This document shows, in pieces, positions 18,512 to 26,281 of a DNA stretch of 64,000 nucleotides. A program made the position numbers and the translations under genes. The DNA is from Paraconexibacter antarcticus (GTDB lineage Bacteria; Actinomycetota; Thermoleophilia; Solirubrobacterales; Solirubrobacteraceae). Under the pieces are notes generated by a model, which made no database searches, was not told the DNA's origin, and worked only from the letters and a program-made list of their open reading frames with translations. The stretch spans positions 3,228,514-3,292,513 of the forward strand of contig NZ_CP098502.1 in NCBI RefSeq assembly GCF_024220175.1, in the 5' to 3' direction. Numbering within the stretch: position 1 is the first letter of the stretch; the number at the start of each line of letters is the position of its first letter.

Positions 18512-18955
18512 GTGCCCGCCCTGTGGATCCTGCCCGCCGCGCTCGCCCTGCTCACCGCGGGGAGCATGCTCGCGCCGTCCGTCGTCGAGCGCGCGCTGCT
18601 CGGCGTCGTCGCCGGCGGCGTGCTCACTGTCCTGGCGGGGATCATCGGCTACGTCCTCTACGCCCTCACGGCGCTCGCGCTGCGTGTCGACGCGACGCTG
18701 AGCGTCGCGGCCGCGGCGCTGATGTGCGCCGCGCTCGTCGCGGCCGGGCAGCACCGCGTCGCGCCGCGGCCGCCGGACGAGCGCGCGGACGGGGACGGCG
18801 GTGGCGGCGGCGGGCTGCACCGCCCGGACCCCGAGCGCCCGCGCGACCCGGGCCCCGCCGGCGACCTGGGGCCCGACTGGGACGGCTTCGACGCCGCGCG
18901 GCGGGCGTGGGAGGACGAACGCGCCGGCGATCGCGTGCCCGCCCTGCTGACCTGA
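18512..18955 (+). CDS. Small membrane protein of unknown function
   Basis: 147 residues from a GTG. Residues 1-20 (LWILPAALALLTAGSM), 28-50 (LLGVVAGGVLTVLAGIIGYVLYAL) and 60-80 (LSVAAAALMCAALVAAG) are hydrophobic, giving three likely membrane spans, followed by a charged, Gly- and Pro-rich tail ending in a WDGFDAARRAWEDER helix. I do not recognise a family. It follows the helicase by 66 bases on the same strand. A chance open frame is possible but the membrane pattern and strand context favour a gene. Confidence 0.6.
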   Translation: MPALWILPAALALLTAGSMLAPSVVERALLGVVAGGVLTVLAGIIGYVLYALTALALRVDATLSVAAAALMCAALVAAGQHRVAPRPPDERADGDGGGGGGLHRPDPERPRDPGPAGDLGPDWDGFDAARRAWEDERAGDRVPALLT

Positions 18956-18994
18956 CGGCCGCGCCCCGCGCGCGCAGCGGCGAGACTGTCCGCC

Positions 18995-19777
18995 ATGAGC
19001 GCCTTCCTCGACCTGCACCGCCCCGGCGACCCGCTGCTGCTCCCGAACCCGTGGGACATCGGCTCGGCCCGCCTCTTCGAGCACCTCGGCTTCGCCGCCC
19101 TCGCGACGACGAGCAGCGGCTTCGCGGCGACCCTCGGCCGGGTCGACGGGGGCGTGACGCGCGACGAGGCCCTCGCGCACGCCCGCGAGCTCGTCGCCGC
19201 GGCGGGCGTCCCGGTGAGCGCTGACCTCGAGCACGGGTTCGGCGCCACCGAGGCCGAGGTCACCGAGACCTTCCGCCTCGCCGCCGCGACGGGCCTCGCC
19301 GGCGGCTCCATCGAGGACTGGGACGGGACGCGGACCTTCACGATCGACGAGGCGGCGGCCCGGGTCGCCGCCGCGGTCGCCGGGGCCGGCCCGGACTTCG
19401 TCGTCACGGCCCGCTGCGACGCGCACCTGCGCGAGCCCGGCCAGACGCGCGATGACACGATCGCCCGCCTCCGGGCCTACGCGGAGGCGGGCGCGCAGGT
19501 CGTGTACGCCCCCGGGCCGACGGACCTCGACGACATCCGCGCCGTCGTCGACGCCGTCCCGCGGCCCGTCAACGTCCTGCTGCGTCCCGGCGGGCCCGGG
19601 GGGCGCGAGCTCGCGGCCGTCGGCGTCGCCCGGGTGTCCGTCGGCGGGATGTTCGCCTTCACCGCCCTCGGCGCGGTGGTCGACGCCGCGCGGGAGCTCC
19701 TCGAGGCGGGGACGCTCGGCGGGACGGAGCTCGCGGCCCGCGGGGGCGCCGCCGTCCGGGCGGCCTTCACCCCGTGA
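18995..19777 (+). CDS. Isocitrate lyase/PEP mutase superfamily enzyme
   Basis: 260 residues with the phosphonomutase-type TIM barrel: LLLPNPWDIGSARLFE, TTSSGFAATLGR, PVSADLEHGFG (metal-binding Asp/Glu), GGSIEDWDG and FVVTARCDAHL. These residues match the ICL/PEPM group that catalyses C-C or P-C bond cleavage, such as oxaloacetate hydrolase, methylisocitrate lyase or phosphonopyruvate enzymes. The KKCGH lyase loop of true isocitrate lyase is absent. Members like this are common as stand-alone genes and the substrate is unknown. Confidence 0.88.
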   Translation: MSAFLDLHRPGDPLLLPNPWDIGSARLFEHLGFAALATTSSGFAATLGRVDGGVTRDEALAHARELVAAAGVPVSADLEHGFGATEAEVTETFRLAAATGLAGGSIEDWDGTRTFTIDEAAARVAAAVAGAGPDFVVTARCDAHLREPGQTRDDTIARLRAYAEAGAQVVYAPGPTDLDDIRAVVDAVPRPVNVLLRPGGPGGRELAAVGVARVSVGGMFAFTALGAVVDAARELLEAGTLGGTELAARGGAAVRAAFTP

Positions 19778-19800
19778 CCGCCTGCTCGCCCTCCGTTCGC

Positions 19801-19838
19801 CGAGTTTCTGCGGATTCTGCCCGATAACGGGCAACTCG
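19801..19838 (+). other. Stem-loop before the 91-aa protein and glmS
   Basis: TGCCCG (19818-19823) and CGGGCA (19828-19833) form a perfect 6-bp stem with an ATAA loop, enclosed by an outer CGAGT/ACTCG pair (19801-19805, 19834-19838) with a 12-base bulge. It lies 24 bases after the PEP-mutase-like stop and 42 bases before the next start in a less GC-rich patch. It could terminate the upstream gene or act in the leader of the glmS operon. Confidence 0.45.
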
Positions 19839-19879
19839 CGTCACCGACGGGCGATTGTTGTGTAACACTCCTCGACGCC

Positions 19880-20155
19880 GTGACCGAGGACCCCGATCCG
19901 CTCGAACCGCTGCTGGACCACCTGCAGCGGGCGCTGCCGCTCCGGCGCAGCGAGGCGCAGCGGGTCGTGGACGAGGTCGTGGCGTGGTTTGCCGAGTCGC
20001 CGGAGGCGTTCGTCCGCCGGCGACACCGCGAGCTGCAGGACCGGGGCGTCCCCAACGCCCGGGCGTACTCGCGCATCGCCGACGAACTGGCGGCGCGGCC
20101 GGTCCCCGGCCCGCGCCTCAGCGAACGGCAGGTCCGCCGGGTCATCTACGGATAG
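19880..20155 (+). CDS. Conserved small acidic/basic protein upstream of glmS
   Basis: 91 residues from a GTG, MTEDPDPLEPLLDHLQ to RQVRRVIYG. It is soluble, helical and highly charged, with no transmembrane segment. I recognise no named domain. The stop is 12 bases before the glmS ATG, so it is the first gene of a two-gene unit with glmS. The C-terminal LSERQVRRVIYG resembles a small DNA- or protein-binding helix pair, but this is only a visual impression. Confidence 0.7.
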   Translation: MTEDPDPLEPLLDHLQRALPLRRSEAQRVVDEVVAWFAESPEAFVRRRHRELQDRGVPNARAYSRIADELAARPVPGPRLSERQVRRVIYG

Positions 20156-20167
20156 GAGCAGGACAGC

Positions 20168-21982
20168 ATGTGTGGCATCGTCGGATACGTCGGGCGGCAG
20201 GACGCTGTCCCGCTCCTCATCGAAGGGCTCCAGCGGCTCGAGTACCGCGGCTACGACTCCGCGGGCGTCGCGGCCGTGAAGAACGGCACGCTGCGCGTCG
20301 CCAAGGCCGAGGGCAAGGTCCGCGACCTGCTCGACGGCCTGCCGAAGAAGGTCGCCGGGCCGATCGGCATCGGGCACACGCGCTGGGCGACCCACGGCCC
20401 GCCGTCGGACCTCAACGCCCATCCGCACGTCGACGCCGACGAGCATGTCGCCGTCGTCCACAACGGCATCCTCGAGAACGCCGACTCCCTCCGCGCCGAG
20501 CTCGAGCGCGAGGGCGTCGAGTTCCTCTCCGACACGGACACCGAGATCCTCGCCCACCTCGTCGGGCGCTCGACGCAGCCCGAGCTCGAGGACAAGGTCC
20601 GCGAGGCGCTGCGCCGCGTGCAGGGCGCCTACGGCATCGCGGTCATCGACACGCGCACGCCGGACCGGATCGTCGTCGCCCGCAACGGGTCGCCGGTCGT
20701 CCTCGGCATCGGCAACCGCGAGATGCTCGTCGCGTCCGACGTCGCCGCGCTCGTCAAGCACGTGCAGCAGGTCGTCTTCCTCGACGACGGCGAGATGGCC
20801 GTCCTCACCGCCGACGGCTTCACGACCTCGACGCTCGACCGCAAGAAGACCGACAAGGAGCCCCAGGAGATCGAGGGCGACGTCGAGGACTACGAGAAGG
20901 GCGGCTACGAGCACTACCTGCGCAAGGAGATCGCCGACCAGCCCCAGGCCGTCGCCGGGACGCTCCGTGGCCGACTGGACGAGCGCTTCGCCACCGCGCA
21001 CCTCGGCGGCATCGAGCTGAGCGCGCGCGACCTGCGGACGATCCGCCGGGTGAAGATCCTCGGCTGCGGCTCGGCCTACTACTCGGGCATCGTCGGCGCG
21101 GAGCTCATCGAGTCACTCGCCCGGCTCCCGGCGGACGCCGAGCCGGCCTCGGAGTTCCGTTACCGCAACCCGGTCATCGACCCCGACACGCTCTACCTCG
21201 CGGTATCGCAGTCGGGCGAGACGTTCGACACGCTCGCCGCCGTGCACGAGGTCCAGCGCAAGGGCGGCCGCGTGCTCGGCGTCGTGAACGTCGTCGGCTC
21301 CTCGATCGCCCGCGCCTGCGAGGGCGGCATCTACCTCCACGCCGGCCCCGAGGTCTCGGTCGCGTCGACGAAGGCGTTCAATGCGTCGGTCGTCGCCTTC
21401 GCCCTGCTCGCGCTCCACCTCGGCCGCGTGCGCGACCTCTCCCCCGCCGACGGCAAGCGGCTCATCACCGGGCTCGAGCGCCTGCCCGACCAGATCGCGA
21501 CGGTCCTCGAGGACGAGGAGGTCGTCCGCCAGGCCGCGCAGCGCTTCGCCGACGCGCCGTCCGCCTTCTACATCGGCCGCGTGCGGGGCTACCCGATCGC
21601 GCTCGAGGGCGCCCAGAAGCTCAAGGAGCTCTCCTACGTCCACGCCGAGGCCTACCCGGCGAGCGAGCTGAAGCACGGCCCGCTCGCGCTCATCTCCCCC
21701 GAGATGCCGACGGTCGTCATCGCCCCCGACGACCACCTCATCGACAAGAACCGGTCGGCGATGGAGCAGATCAAGGCCCGCGGCGGGCCGGTCGTCGCCG
21801 TCGGCCACAGCCCCTTCGCGGGCCTCGCCGACGAGACCCTCATCGTCCCCAAGAATGAGCCGGAGCTCGACTCGGTCCTCCTCGGGGTGCCGCTCCAGCT
21901 CCTGGCCTACCACGCGTCGATGCTGCTCGGGCGCGACGTGGACCAGCCGCGCAACCTCGCCAAGAGCGTGACGGTCGAGTAG
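20168..21982 (+). CDS. glmS: Glutamine-fructose-6-phosphate aminotransferase (isomerizing)
   Basis: 604 residues, standard GlmS length. It makes glucosamine-6-phosphate from fructose-6-phosphate and glutamine, the first committed step to UDP-GlcNAc for peptidoglycan. The N-terminal glutaminase begins MCGIVGYVG with Cys2 as nucleophile after Met removal, followed by EYRGYDSAG and GHTRWATHG. Two SIS isomerase domains follow, with SQSGETFDT near 21207, STKAFNASV, and the C-terminal LAKSVTVE. A ribosome binding site GGAGCAGGA precedes the ATG. No glmS ribozyme was recognised upstream. Confidence 0.98.
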   Translation: MCGIVGYVGRQDAVPLLIEGLQRLEYRGYDSAGVAAVKNGTLRVAKAEGKVRDLLDGLPKKVAGPIGIGHTRWATHGPPSDLNAHPHVDADEHVAVVHNGILENADSLRAELEREGVEFLSDTDTEILAHLVGRSTQPELEDKVREALRRVQGAYGIAVIDTRTPDRIVVARNGSPVVLGIGNREMLVASDVAALVKHVQQVVFLDDGEMAVLTADGFTTSTLDRKKTDKEPQEIEGDVEDYEKGGYEHYLRKEIADQPQAVAGTLRGRLDERFATAHLGGIELSARDLRTIRRVKILGCGSAYYSGIVGAELIESLARLPADAEPASEFRYRNPVIDPDTLYLAVSQSGETFDTLAAVHEVQRKGGRVLGVVNVVGSSIARACEGGIYLHAGPEVSVASTKAFNASVVAFALLALHLGRVRDLSPADGKRLITGLERLPDQIATVLEDEEVVRQAAQRFADAPSAFYIGRVRGYPIALEGAQKLKELSYVHAEAYPASELKHGPLALISPEMPTVVIAPDDHLIDKNRSAMEQIKARGGPVVAVGHSPFAGLADETLIVPKNEPELDSVLLGVPLQLLAYHASMLLGRDVDQPRNLAKSVTVE

Positions 21983-22039
21983 CGCCGCCCCGCTCGCCGC
22001 CCCGCCCCCGCCCCGCCCGCCCGCCCCGCCCCCGCGGGT

Positions 22040-22088
22040 GCGGCGTGCGGCCGAGTGGGCTCATATGTCCCACTCGGCCGCACGCCGC
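22040..22088. terminator. Bidirectional terminator, perfect 20-bp hairpin
   Basis: A perfect 20-bp inverted repeat: arms 22040-22059 and 22069-22088 around the 9-base loop CTCATATGT. It sits between the convergent glmS (ending 21982) and the histidine kinase gene (ending 22103), with no T-run on either side. Position and perfection fit a terminator serving both strands. Confidence 0.85.
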
Positions 22089-22102
22089 TCGTGGTGCCGC
22101 GA

Positions 22103-23506
22103 TCAGTCCGGGGCCGTCAGCGGCAGCCACACGCGAAAGGCTGTCCGCCCCGGCTCGGAGCCGACGATGATCGACCCGCCGTGGCGGTCGACGACGATGC
22201 GCCGGGCGGTCGCGAGGCCGAGCCCGGTCCCGCGGCCGACGTCCTTCGTCGTGTAGAACGAGTCGAAGATGTGGGCGACGACCTCGTCCGGGATGCCCGG
22301 CCCGTCGTCGGCGATCTCGACGAGCGCGCGCTCCCCGTCGCGGCGGGTGGTGAGCGTGATCGTCCCCGACTCGCCGAGCGCGTCGATCGCGTTGTCCAGG
22401 AGGTTCGTCCACACCTGGTTGAGCTCGGATCCGCGGACGGTGAGGTGCGGCAGCGCGCGGTCGTAGTCGCGGACGACGCGGATCGTCGTCTGCTTGAGCT
22501 TGTGCCCGAGGACCGTGAGCGTCGTCTCCAGGCCCTCGTGGAGGTCGACCTCGACGACGGCGCCGCGGTCCATGTATGCGTAGGCCTTCACGGCGCCGAC
22601 GAGCTCGGACATCCGCCGGGTCGACTCCCGGAGCTCGGCGGCGAGGCCGCGGGCCGTGAGCGCCGCCGCGACCCAGCGCAGCGCGGCATCGAGCGCCGGC
22701 CCGGCGTGGGTGACGACCTGCTCGAGCCACGCCTCGTCCAGGCCGGCGGCCGCGAGCGGCTCCGCGATCTCCCACGCCTGTTCGACGCCGAGGTCCTCCA
22801 GGCGCTCGGCGATCGCGTCCTCGGCGTCGGCCGCGTCGAGCGCCGAGAGCGCGGTGAGGCCCGCCGCCCGGGCCAGCGCCTCGCGCTGCAGCTCGCTCAG
22901 CACCTGCGCGTCGGCGCGTTCGATCCCGGCGTCGACGAACATGCCGAGCGTCGAGGAGAGGACGTCGAGCGCCTCGGCCATCTGCGCCGAGGCGCGCTTG
23001 GCCGCGGCTGCCGGGTTGTTCAGCTCGTGCGCGAGCCCCGCCGCCATCGTCCCGAGGGACTCGAGGCGGTCGCGGCTGGACTCGATGGCCTGGACGCGCT
23101 GCATGACCGGCGCGATCTGGCGCATGACCCGCCCGTGGACGGCCGGGTGGGCGAGCGCGAGGCGGCGGAAGTCGTCGGCGGGCAGCAGCGCGAGGCGGCA
23201 GTCCGTCCGGGCCTGGGTCCGCACGAAGATCGGGTTCTCGGTGAGGACCCCGATCGCCCCCATCCACGTCGGCGCGTGCTGGTAGCCCATCGGCTCGGCC
23301 CGCCCGTCGGACACCATGAACATCTCCACCGTCCCCTCGAGCAGGAGGTGCACCCCCGGGGCGGGGACGCCCTGCTCGACGATGATCCCGCCGGCCGCGA
23401 CGTCCTGGCCCTCGGCGACGGCGAGCCACTCCGCGAGCTGCTCCCGCTCCAGCCCGTGGAGGAGGTCGACGACGCAGAGGTCCTTGACGGTCAGCGGCCC
23501 GGACAC
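22103..23506 (-). CDS. Sensor histidine kinase with cyclic-nucleotide-binding-like domain
   Basis: 467 residues. Residues 1-125 form a CAP/cNMP-type beta barrel (GGIIVEQGVPAPGVHLLLEGTVEMF, WMGAIGVLTENP) acting as the likely sensor. The phospho-acceptor is His160 in LGTMAAGLAHELNNP, followed by a long helical insert (170-290) and the HATPase domain with N-box WTNLLDNAID, DDGPGIP and GRGTGLGLA. No membrane segments, so it is cytoplasmic. It starts 3 bases after the stop of the response-regulator gene and is certainly in the same operon, the two forming a two-component pair. Confidence 0.93.
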   Translation of the reverse strand: MSGPLTVKDLCVVDLLHGLEREQLAEWLAVAEGQDVAAGGIIVEQGVPAPGVHLLLEGTVEMFMVSDGRAEPMGYQHAPTWMGAIGVLTENPIFVRTQARTDCRLALLPADDFRRLALAHPAVHGRVMRQIAPVMQRVQAIESSRDRLESLGTMAAGLAHELNNPAAAAKRASAQMAEALDVLSSTLGMFVDAGIERADAQVLSELQREALARAAGLTALSALDAADAEDAIAERLEDLGVEQAWEIAEPLAAAGLDEAWLEQVVTHAGPALDAALRWVAAALTARGLAAELRESTRRMSELVGAVKAYAYMDRGAVVEVDLHEGLETTLTVLGHKLKQTTIRVVRDYDRALPHLTVRGSELNQVWTNLLDNAIDALGESGTITLTTRRDGERALVEIADDGPGIPDEVVAHIFDSFYTTKDVGRGTGLGLATARRIVVDRHGGSIIVGSEPGRTAFRVWLPLTAPD

Positions 23507-23509
23507 CGC

Positions 23510-25213
23510 TCAGGCCCCGGCGAGGTACTCGTGCATGAGCGAGACCGCCATCGAGCCCTCGCCGACCGCGCTGGCGACGCGCTTGATCGAGCGGGCCCGC
23601 ACGTCGCCCGCGACGTAGACGCCGGGCACGCTCGTCTCGAGCAGGGCCGGGTCGCGCTGCAGTGGCCAGCCGTGCTCGCGGACGACCGGTCCGGCGAGGA
23701 TGAAGCCGAGCTCGTCCCGCGCGACGGTCCCGGCGAGCCAGTCGGTCCGCGGGGCGGCCCCGATGAAGACGAAGCACGCGTCGACCTCCATCGGGGCGAC
23801 GGTGCCGTCGGCGTGACGCACGTCGAGGTGCCGCAGGCGCCCGGCGTCCGCGTGGACGGCGACGGCCTCGGTCCCCTCGAGGATCTCGACGTTCGGCAGG
23901 GCCGCGAGCTGCTCGATGAGGTAGTGCGACATCGACCTCGCGACCGTCGACCGGACGAGCATCGTCACCTTGTTCGCGAAGCCCGCGAAGTGCACCGCGG
24001 CCTGGCCCGCGGAGTTCGCCCCGCCGATGACGACGACCTGCTGGCGCTCGCACGCGCGGGCCTCGGTCATCGCCGCGCCGTAGTAGACGCCCGCGCCGGT
24101 GAGCTCGGGGAAGCCGGGCGCGGTCATCTGGTTGTAGGAGACGCCGGAGGCGACGAGGACGCACGAGGCGCTGAGCGTCGCGCCGCCGCTGAGCTCGACG
24201 ATCCGGCCCGCGCCCTCGACCCGCAGCGCGACGGCGTCGCGGACGGTGAGCAGCTCGGCGCCGAGCCGCCGGGCCTGATCGGTCCCGCGGCGCGCGAGGT
24301 CCGAGCCCGACAGCCCGACCGGGAAGCCGAGGTAGTTCTCGATCCGGCTCGACTGCCCCGCCTGCCCGCCCGGCGCCTGCCGTTCGACCATGATCGTCCG
24401 CAGCCCCTCGGAGGCGCCGTACACCGCCGCCGCGAGCCCGGCCGGGCCGCCGCCGACGATGACGAGGTCGTAGTGCTCCTCGGCCGGCGTCACCGTCAGG
24501 CCGCCCACGCGCTCGGCGAGCTCGAGCACCGTCGGGCGCTCGAGCACCGTCCCGTCCTCGAGCAGCGCGACCGGCAGGCGGTCGTCCGCGACGCCCGTGA
24601 CCTTGAGCAGCGCGCGCGCCTCGGCGTCGCGCTCGACGTCCAGCCAGCGGGCCGGCACGCGGTTGCGCGCAAGGAAATCACGGAGATCGTGCGAATCCTT
24701 CGAGAACCGATGGCCGATGACACGCAATCCCCCCGCCTCCAGGGCGGCGCCGGCCTCCCACGTGGTGAGCAGATCCTCGAGGACGGGGTAGAGCTGCTCC
24801 TCCGGCGGGTCCCAGGGCTTCAGCAGGTAGAAGTCGAGTGCGACCTCGTTGATCGCGGCGATCGCCGCCTCCGTGTCGGCGTAGGCGGTCAGGAGGACGC
24901 GCCGGGCCTCGGGGAAGAGCTTGCGCGCCTCGACGAGGTATGCCGTCCCGGCCATGCCGGGCATCCGCTGGTCGGCGATGAGCAGGGCGACCTGGTCACC
25001 GCGCGTGCGCAGCTCGCGGAGGATCTCGAGCGCCTCGGCGCCCGACCCGGCGCGGAGGATCCGGTGGCGCTCCCCGAAGCCGCGCCGCAGGTCGCGGGCG
25101 ACCGCGGCGAGGACCGCGGGCTCGTCGTCCACCACGAGGATCGCGGGGCGCGAGCGGCGGGTCCCCTCCCCGTTCGTGGCCGGATCGGAGGTCACTGCGC
25201 TGACGTCGGACAC
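23510..25213 (-). CDS. Response regulator fused to thioredoxin-reductase-like flavoprotein
   Basis: 567 residues. Residues 24-145 are a receiver domain: acidic VVDDE at 28-31, phospho-acceptor Asp81 in LIADQRMPG, Thr in VLLTAYAD and switch Lys in LLKPW. Residues about 160-215 look like a thioredoxin-fold segment without CxxC. From about 240 a TrxR-like flavoprotein starts with the FAD motif VIVGGGPAGLAAAVYG, then QAGQSSRIENYLGFP, NAD(P) motif VVVIGGANSAGQAA and C-terminal VPGVYVAGDVR. The redox CxxC of thioredoxin reductase is missing; the equivalent site reads GVYYGAAMTEARAC. A phosphorylation-controlled flavoenzyme is inferred. Confidence 0.92.
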   Translation of the reverse strand: MSDVSAVTSDPATNGEGTRRSRPAILVVDDEPAVLAAVARDLRRGFGERHRILRAGSGAEALEILRELRTRGDQVALLIADQRMPGMAGTAYLVEARKLFPEARRVLLTAYADTEAAIAAINEVALDFYLLKPWDPPEEQLYPVLEDLLTTWEAGAALEAGGLRVIGHRFSKDSHDLRDFLARNRVPARWLDVERDAEARALLKVTGVADDRLPVALLEDGTVLERPTVLELAERVGGLTVTPAEEHYDLVIVGGGPAGLAAAVYGASEGLRTIMVERQAPGGQAGQSSRIENYLGFPVGLSGSDLARRGTDQARRLGAELLTVRDAVALRVEGAGRIVELSGGATLSASCVLVASGVSYNQMTAPGFPELTGAGVYYGAAMTEARACERQQVVVIGGANSAGQAAVHFAGFANKVTMLVRSTVARSMSHYLIEQLAALPNVEILEGTEAVAVHADAGRLRHLDVRHADGTVAPMEVDACFVFIGAAPRTDWLAGTVARDELGFILAGPVVREHGWPLQRDPALLETSVPGVYVAGDVRARSIKRVASAVGEGSMAVSLMHEYLAGA

Positions 25214-25291
25214 GCCCTCAGGCTATCCGCCCGGGCAGGACGGATCGTGGCCCCGGCGGCGGTGCGCGTGCAGAGGCTCCACAATGGTCGG

Positions 25292-26281
25292 ATGGGTGTC
25301 CTCAAACGCGCCGCCGGCCGTGCGGTCGAGAAGGCCGACGCCTTCTGGTGGCGCCCCGGCCTGGCCGTCGAGGCACCCGCCCTGACGTACTACCTCCTCA
25401 TCAGCCTCGTCCCGGTGGCGCTCGGCCTGACGGTCCTCGGCGCGCTCTTCTTCGGGAACTACACCGAGGGGCAGCTCGCGACCGAGCACGCGGCCCGGGT
25501 GCTGCCGCCGGCGCTCCGCAGCCAGATCATCAACCTCGTGCGCCAGGCGCGCCGCGACTCCCCCGTCCTCATCCTCTTCTCGGTCGTGACGATGCTGTGG
25601 ACGTGCTCCGGTGCCGTCGCGGTCCTCGAGCGCGTCCTCGCGCAGCAGCTCGACTGGCGCCGGCCGGGCCCGCTCCAGGGCAAGCTGCGGCAGGTCGGGC
25701 TCGCGGGCGGCGTCGCCGGCCTGCTCCTCGCGCTCGTCGTCGGCGCCCAGGCCGCCGGCCAGCTGCTCAGCCGCATCCCCGTCCCCCACGCGATCTCCTG
25801 GGGCGGCTGGATCCCCGCCGCCGTCTCGATCGTCGCGGTGGCGATCCTCCTACGGCTGTCCGGGCCCCGCCGCCTGCGCTGGCAGGCGGCCTTCGCGGGC
25901 GCCGTCATCCCGGCCGCGGCGCTGCAGCTGCTGCCGTGGGTCATCGGCGTCTACGTCGACGGCCAGGCGAAGGTGACCGTCACGACGGTCTTCGTGACGC
26001 TCGCGGTGCTCGTCTTCTCCTGCTCGGTGCTCGCGCACGCGCTCATCCTCGGCTGCACGGTCGCGGCCCGCGTGCACCGCCGTCTCGGCGGGCCCGTCGG
26101 CTGCGCGCTGAACGACCCGCCCGAGCCGCCGGAGCCCACACCGCCGGTGGCCGGGCTGCCCGTGAACCGCGAGCCGCCCGCCGCGGTCCTCAGCCCAGGC
26201 TCTCCTCCGGTGCCCACACCGTATGGGTCCCGCTCGCGATCCGCTCCGGCAGCAGGATCCGTGCCACCGGCCCCGCGCTGA
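25292..26281 (+). CDS. YihY/virulence factor BrkB family membrane protein
   Basis: 329 residues starting at MGVLKRAAGRAVEK. Hallmarks are APALTYYLLISLVPVALGLTV near the N-terminus, then five further helices (LILFSVVTMLWTCSGAVAV, VGLAGGVAGLLLALVVGA, IPAAVSIVAVAILLRL, FAGAVIPAAALQLLPWVIGVYV, VTLAVLVFSCSVLAHALILG). The function of the family is unsettled, though it was once taken for RNase BN. The last 31 codons are Pro-rich and overlap the 3' end of the convergent carotenoid oxygenase gene by 92 bases. It is divergent from the response-regulator fusion. Confidence 0.9.
   Translation: MGVLKRAAGRAVEKADAFWWRPGLAVEAPALTYYLLISLVPVALGLTVLGALFFGNYTEGQLATEHAARVLPPALRSQIINLVRQARRDSPVLILFSVVTMLWTCSGAVAVLERVLAQQLDWRRPGPLQGKLRQVGLAGGVAGLLLALVVGAQAAGQLLSRIPVPHAISWGGWIPAAVSIVAVAILLRLSGPRRLRWQAAFAGAVIPAAALQLLPWVIGVYVDGQAKVTVTTVFVTLAVLVFSCSVLAHALILGCTVAARVHRRLGGPVGCALNDPPEPPEPTPPVAGLPVNREPPAAVLSPGSPPVPTPYGSRSRSAPAAGSVPPAPR

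Noticed and set aside
15860..19834. 1324-codon open frame on the minus strand
   Set aside because: Shadow of the DUF3516 helicase and the PEP-mutase-like gene; composition is typical antisense GC-rich sequence.
19778..20167. Possible glmS ribozyme
   Set aside because: The region lies before a separate small gene and shows no match to the conserved ribozyme core; only a simple stem-loop is visible.
21990..22035. C/G tract CCCGCCCC repeats after glmS
   Set aside because: Simple low-complexity spacer, no unit repeated with regular spacing; not a CRISPR or binding array.
22055..25290. Long open plus-strand frame upstream of the YihY gene
   Set aside because: Antisense of the histidine kinase and the response-regulator fusion; only the part from 25292 has YihY homology.
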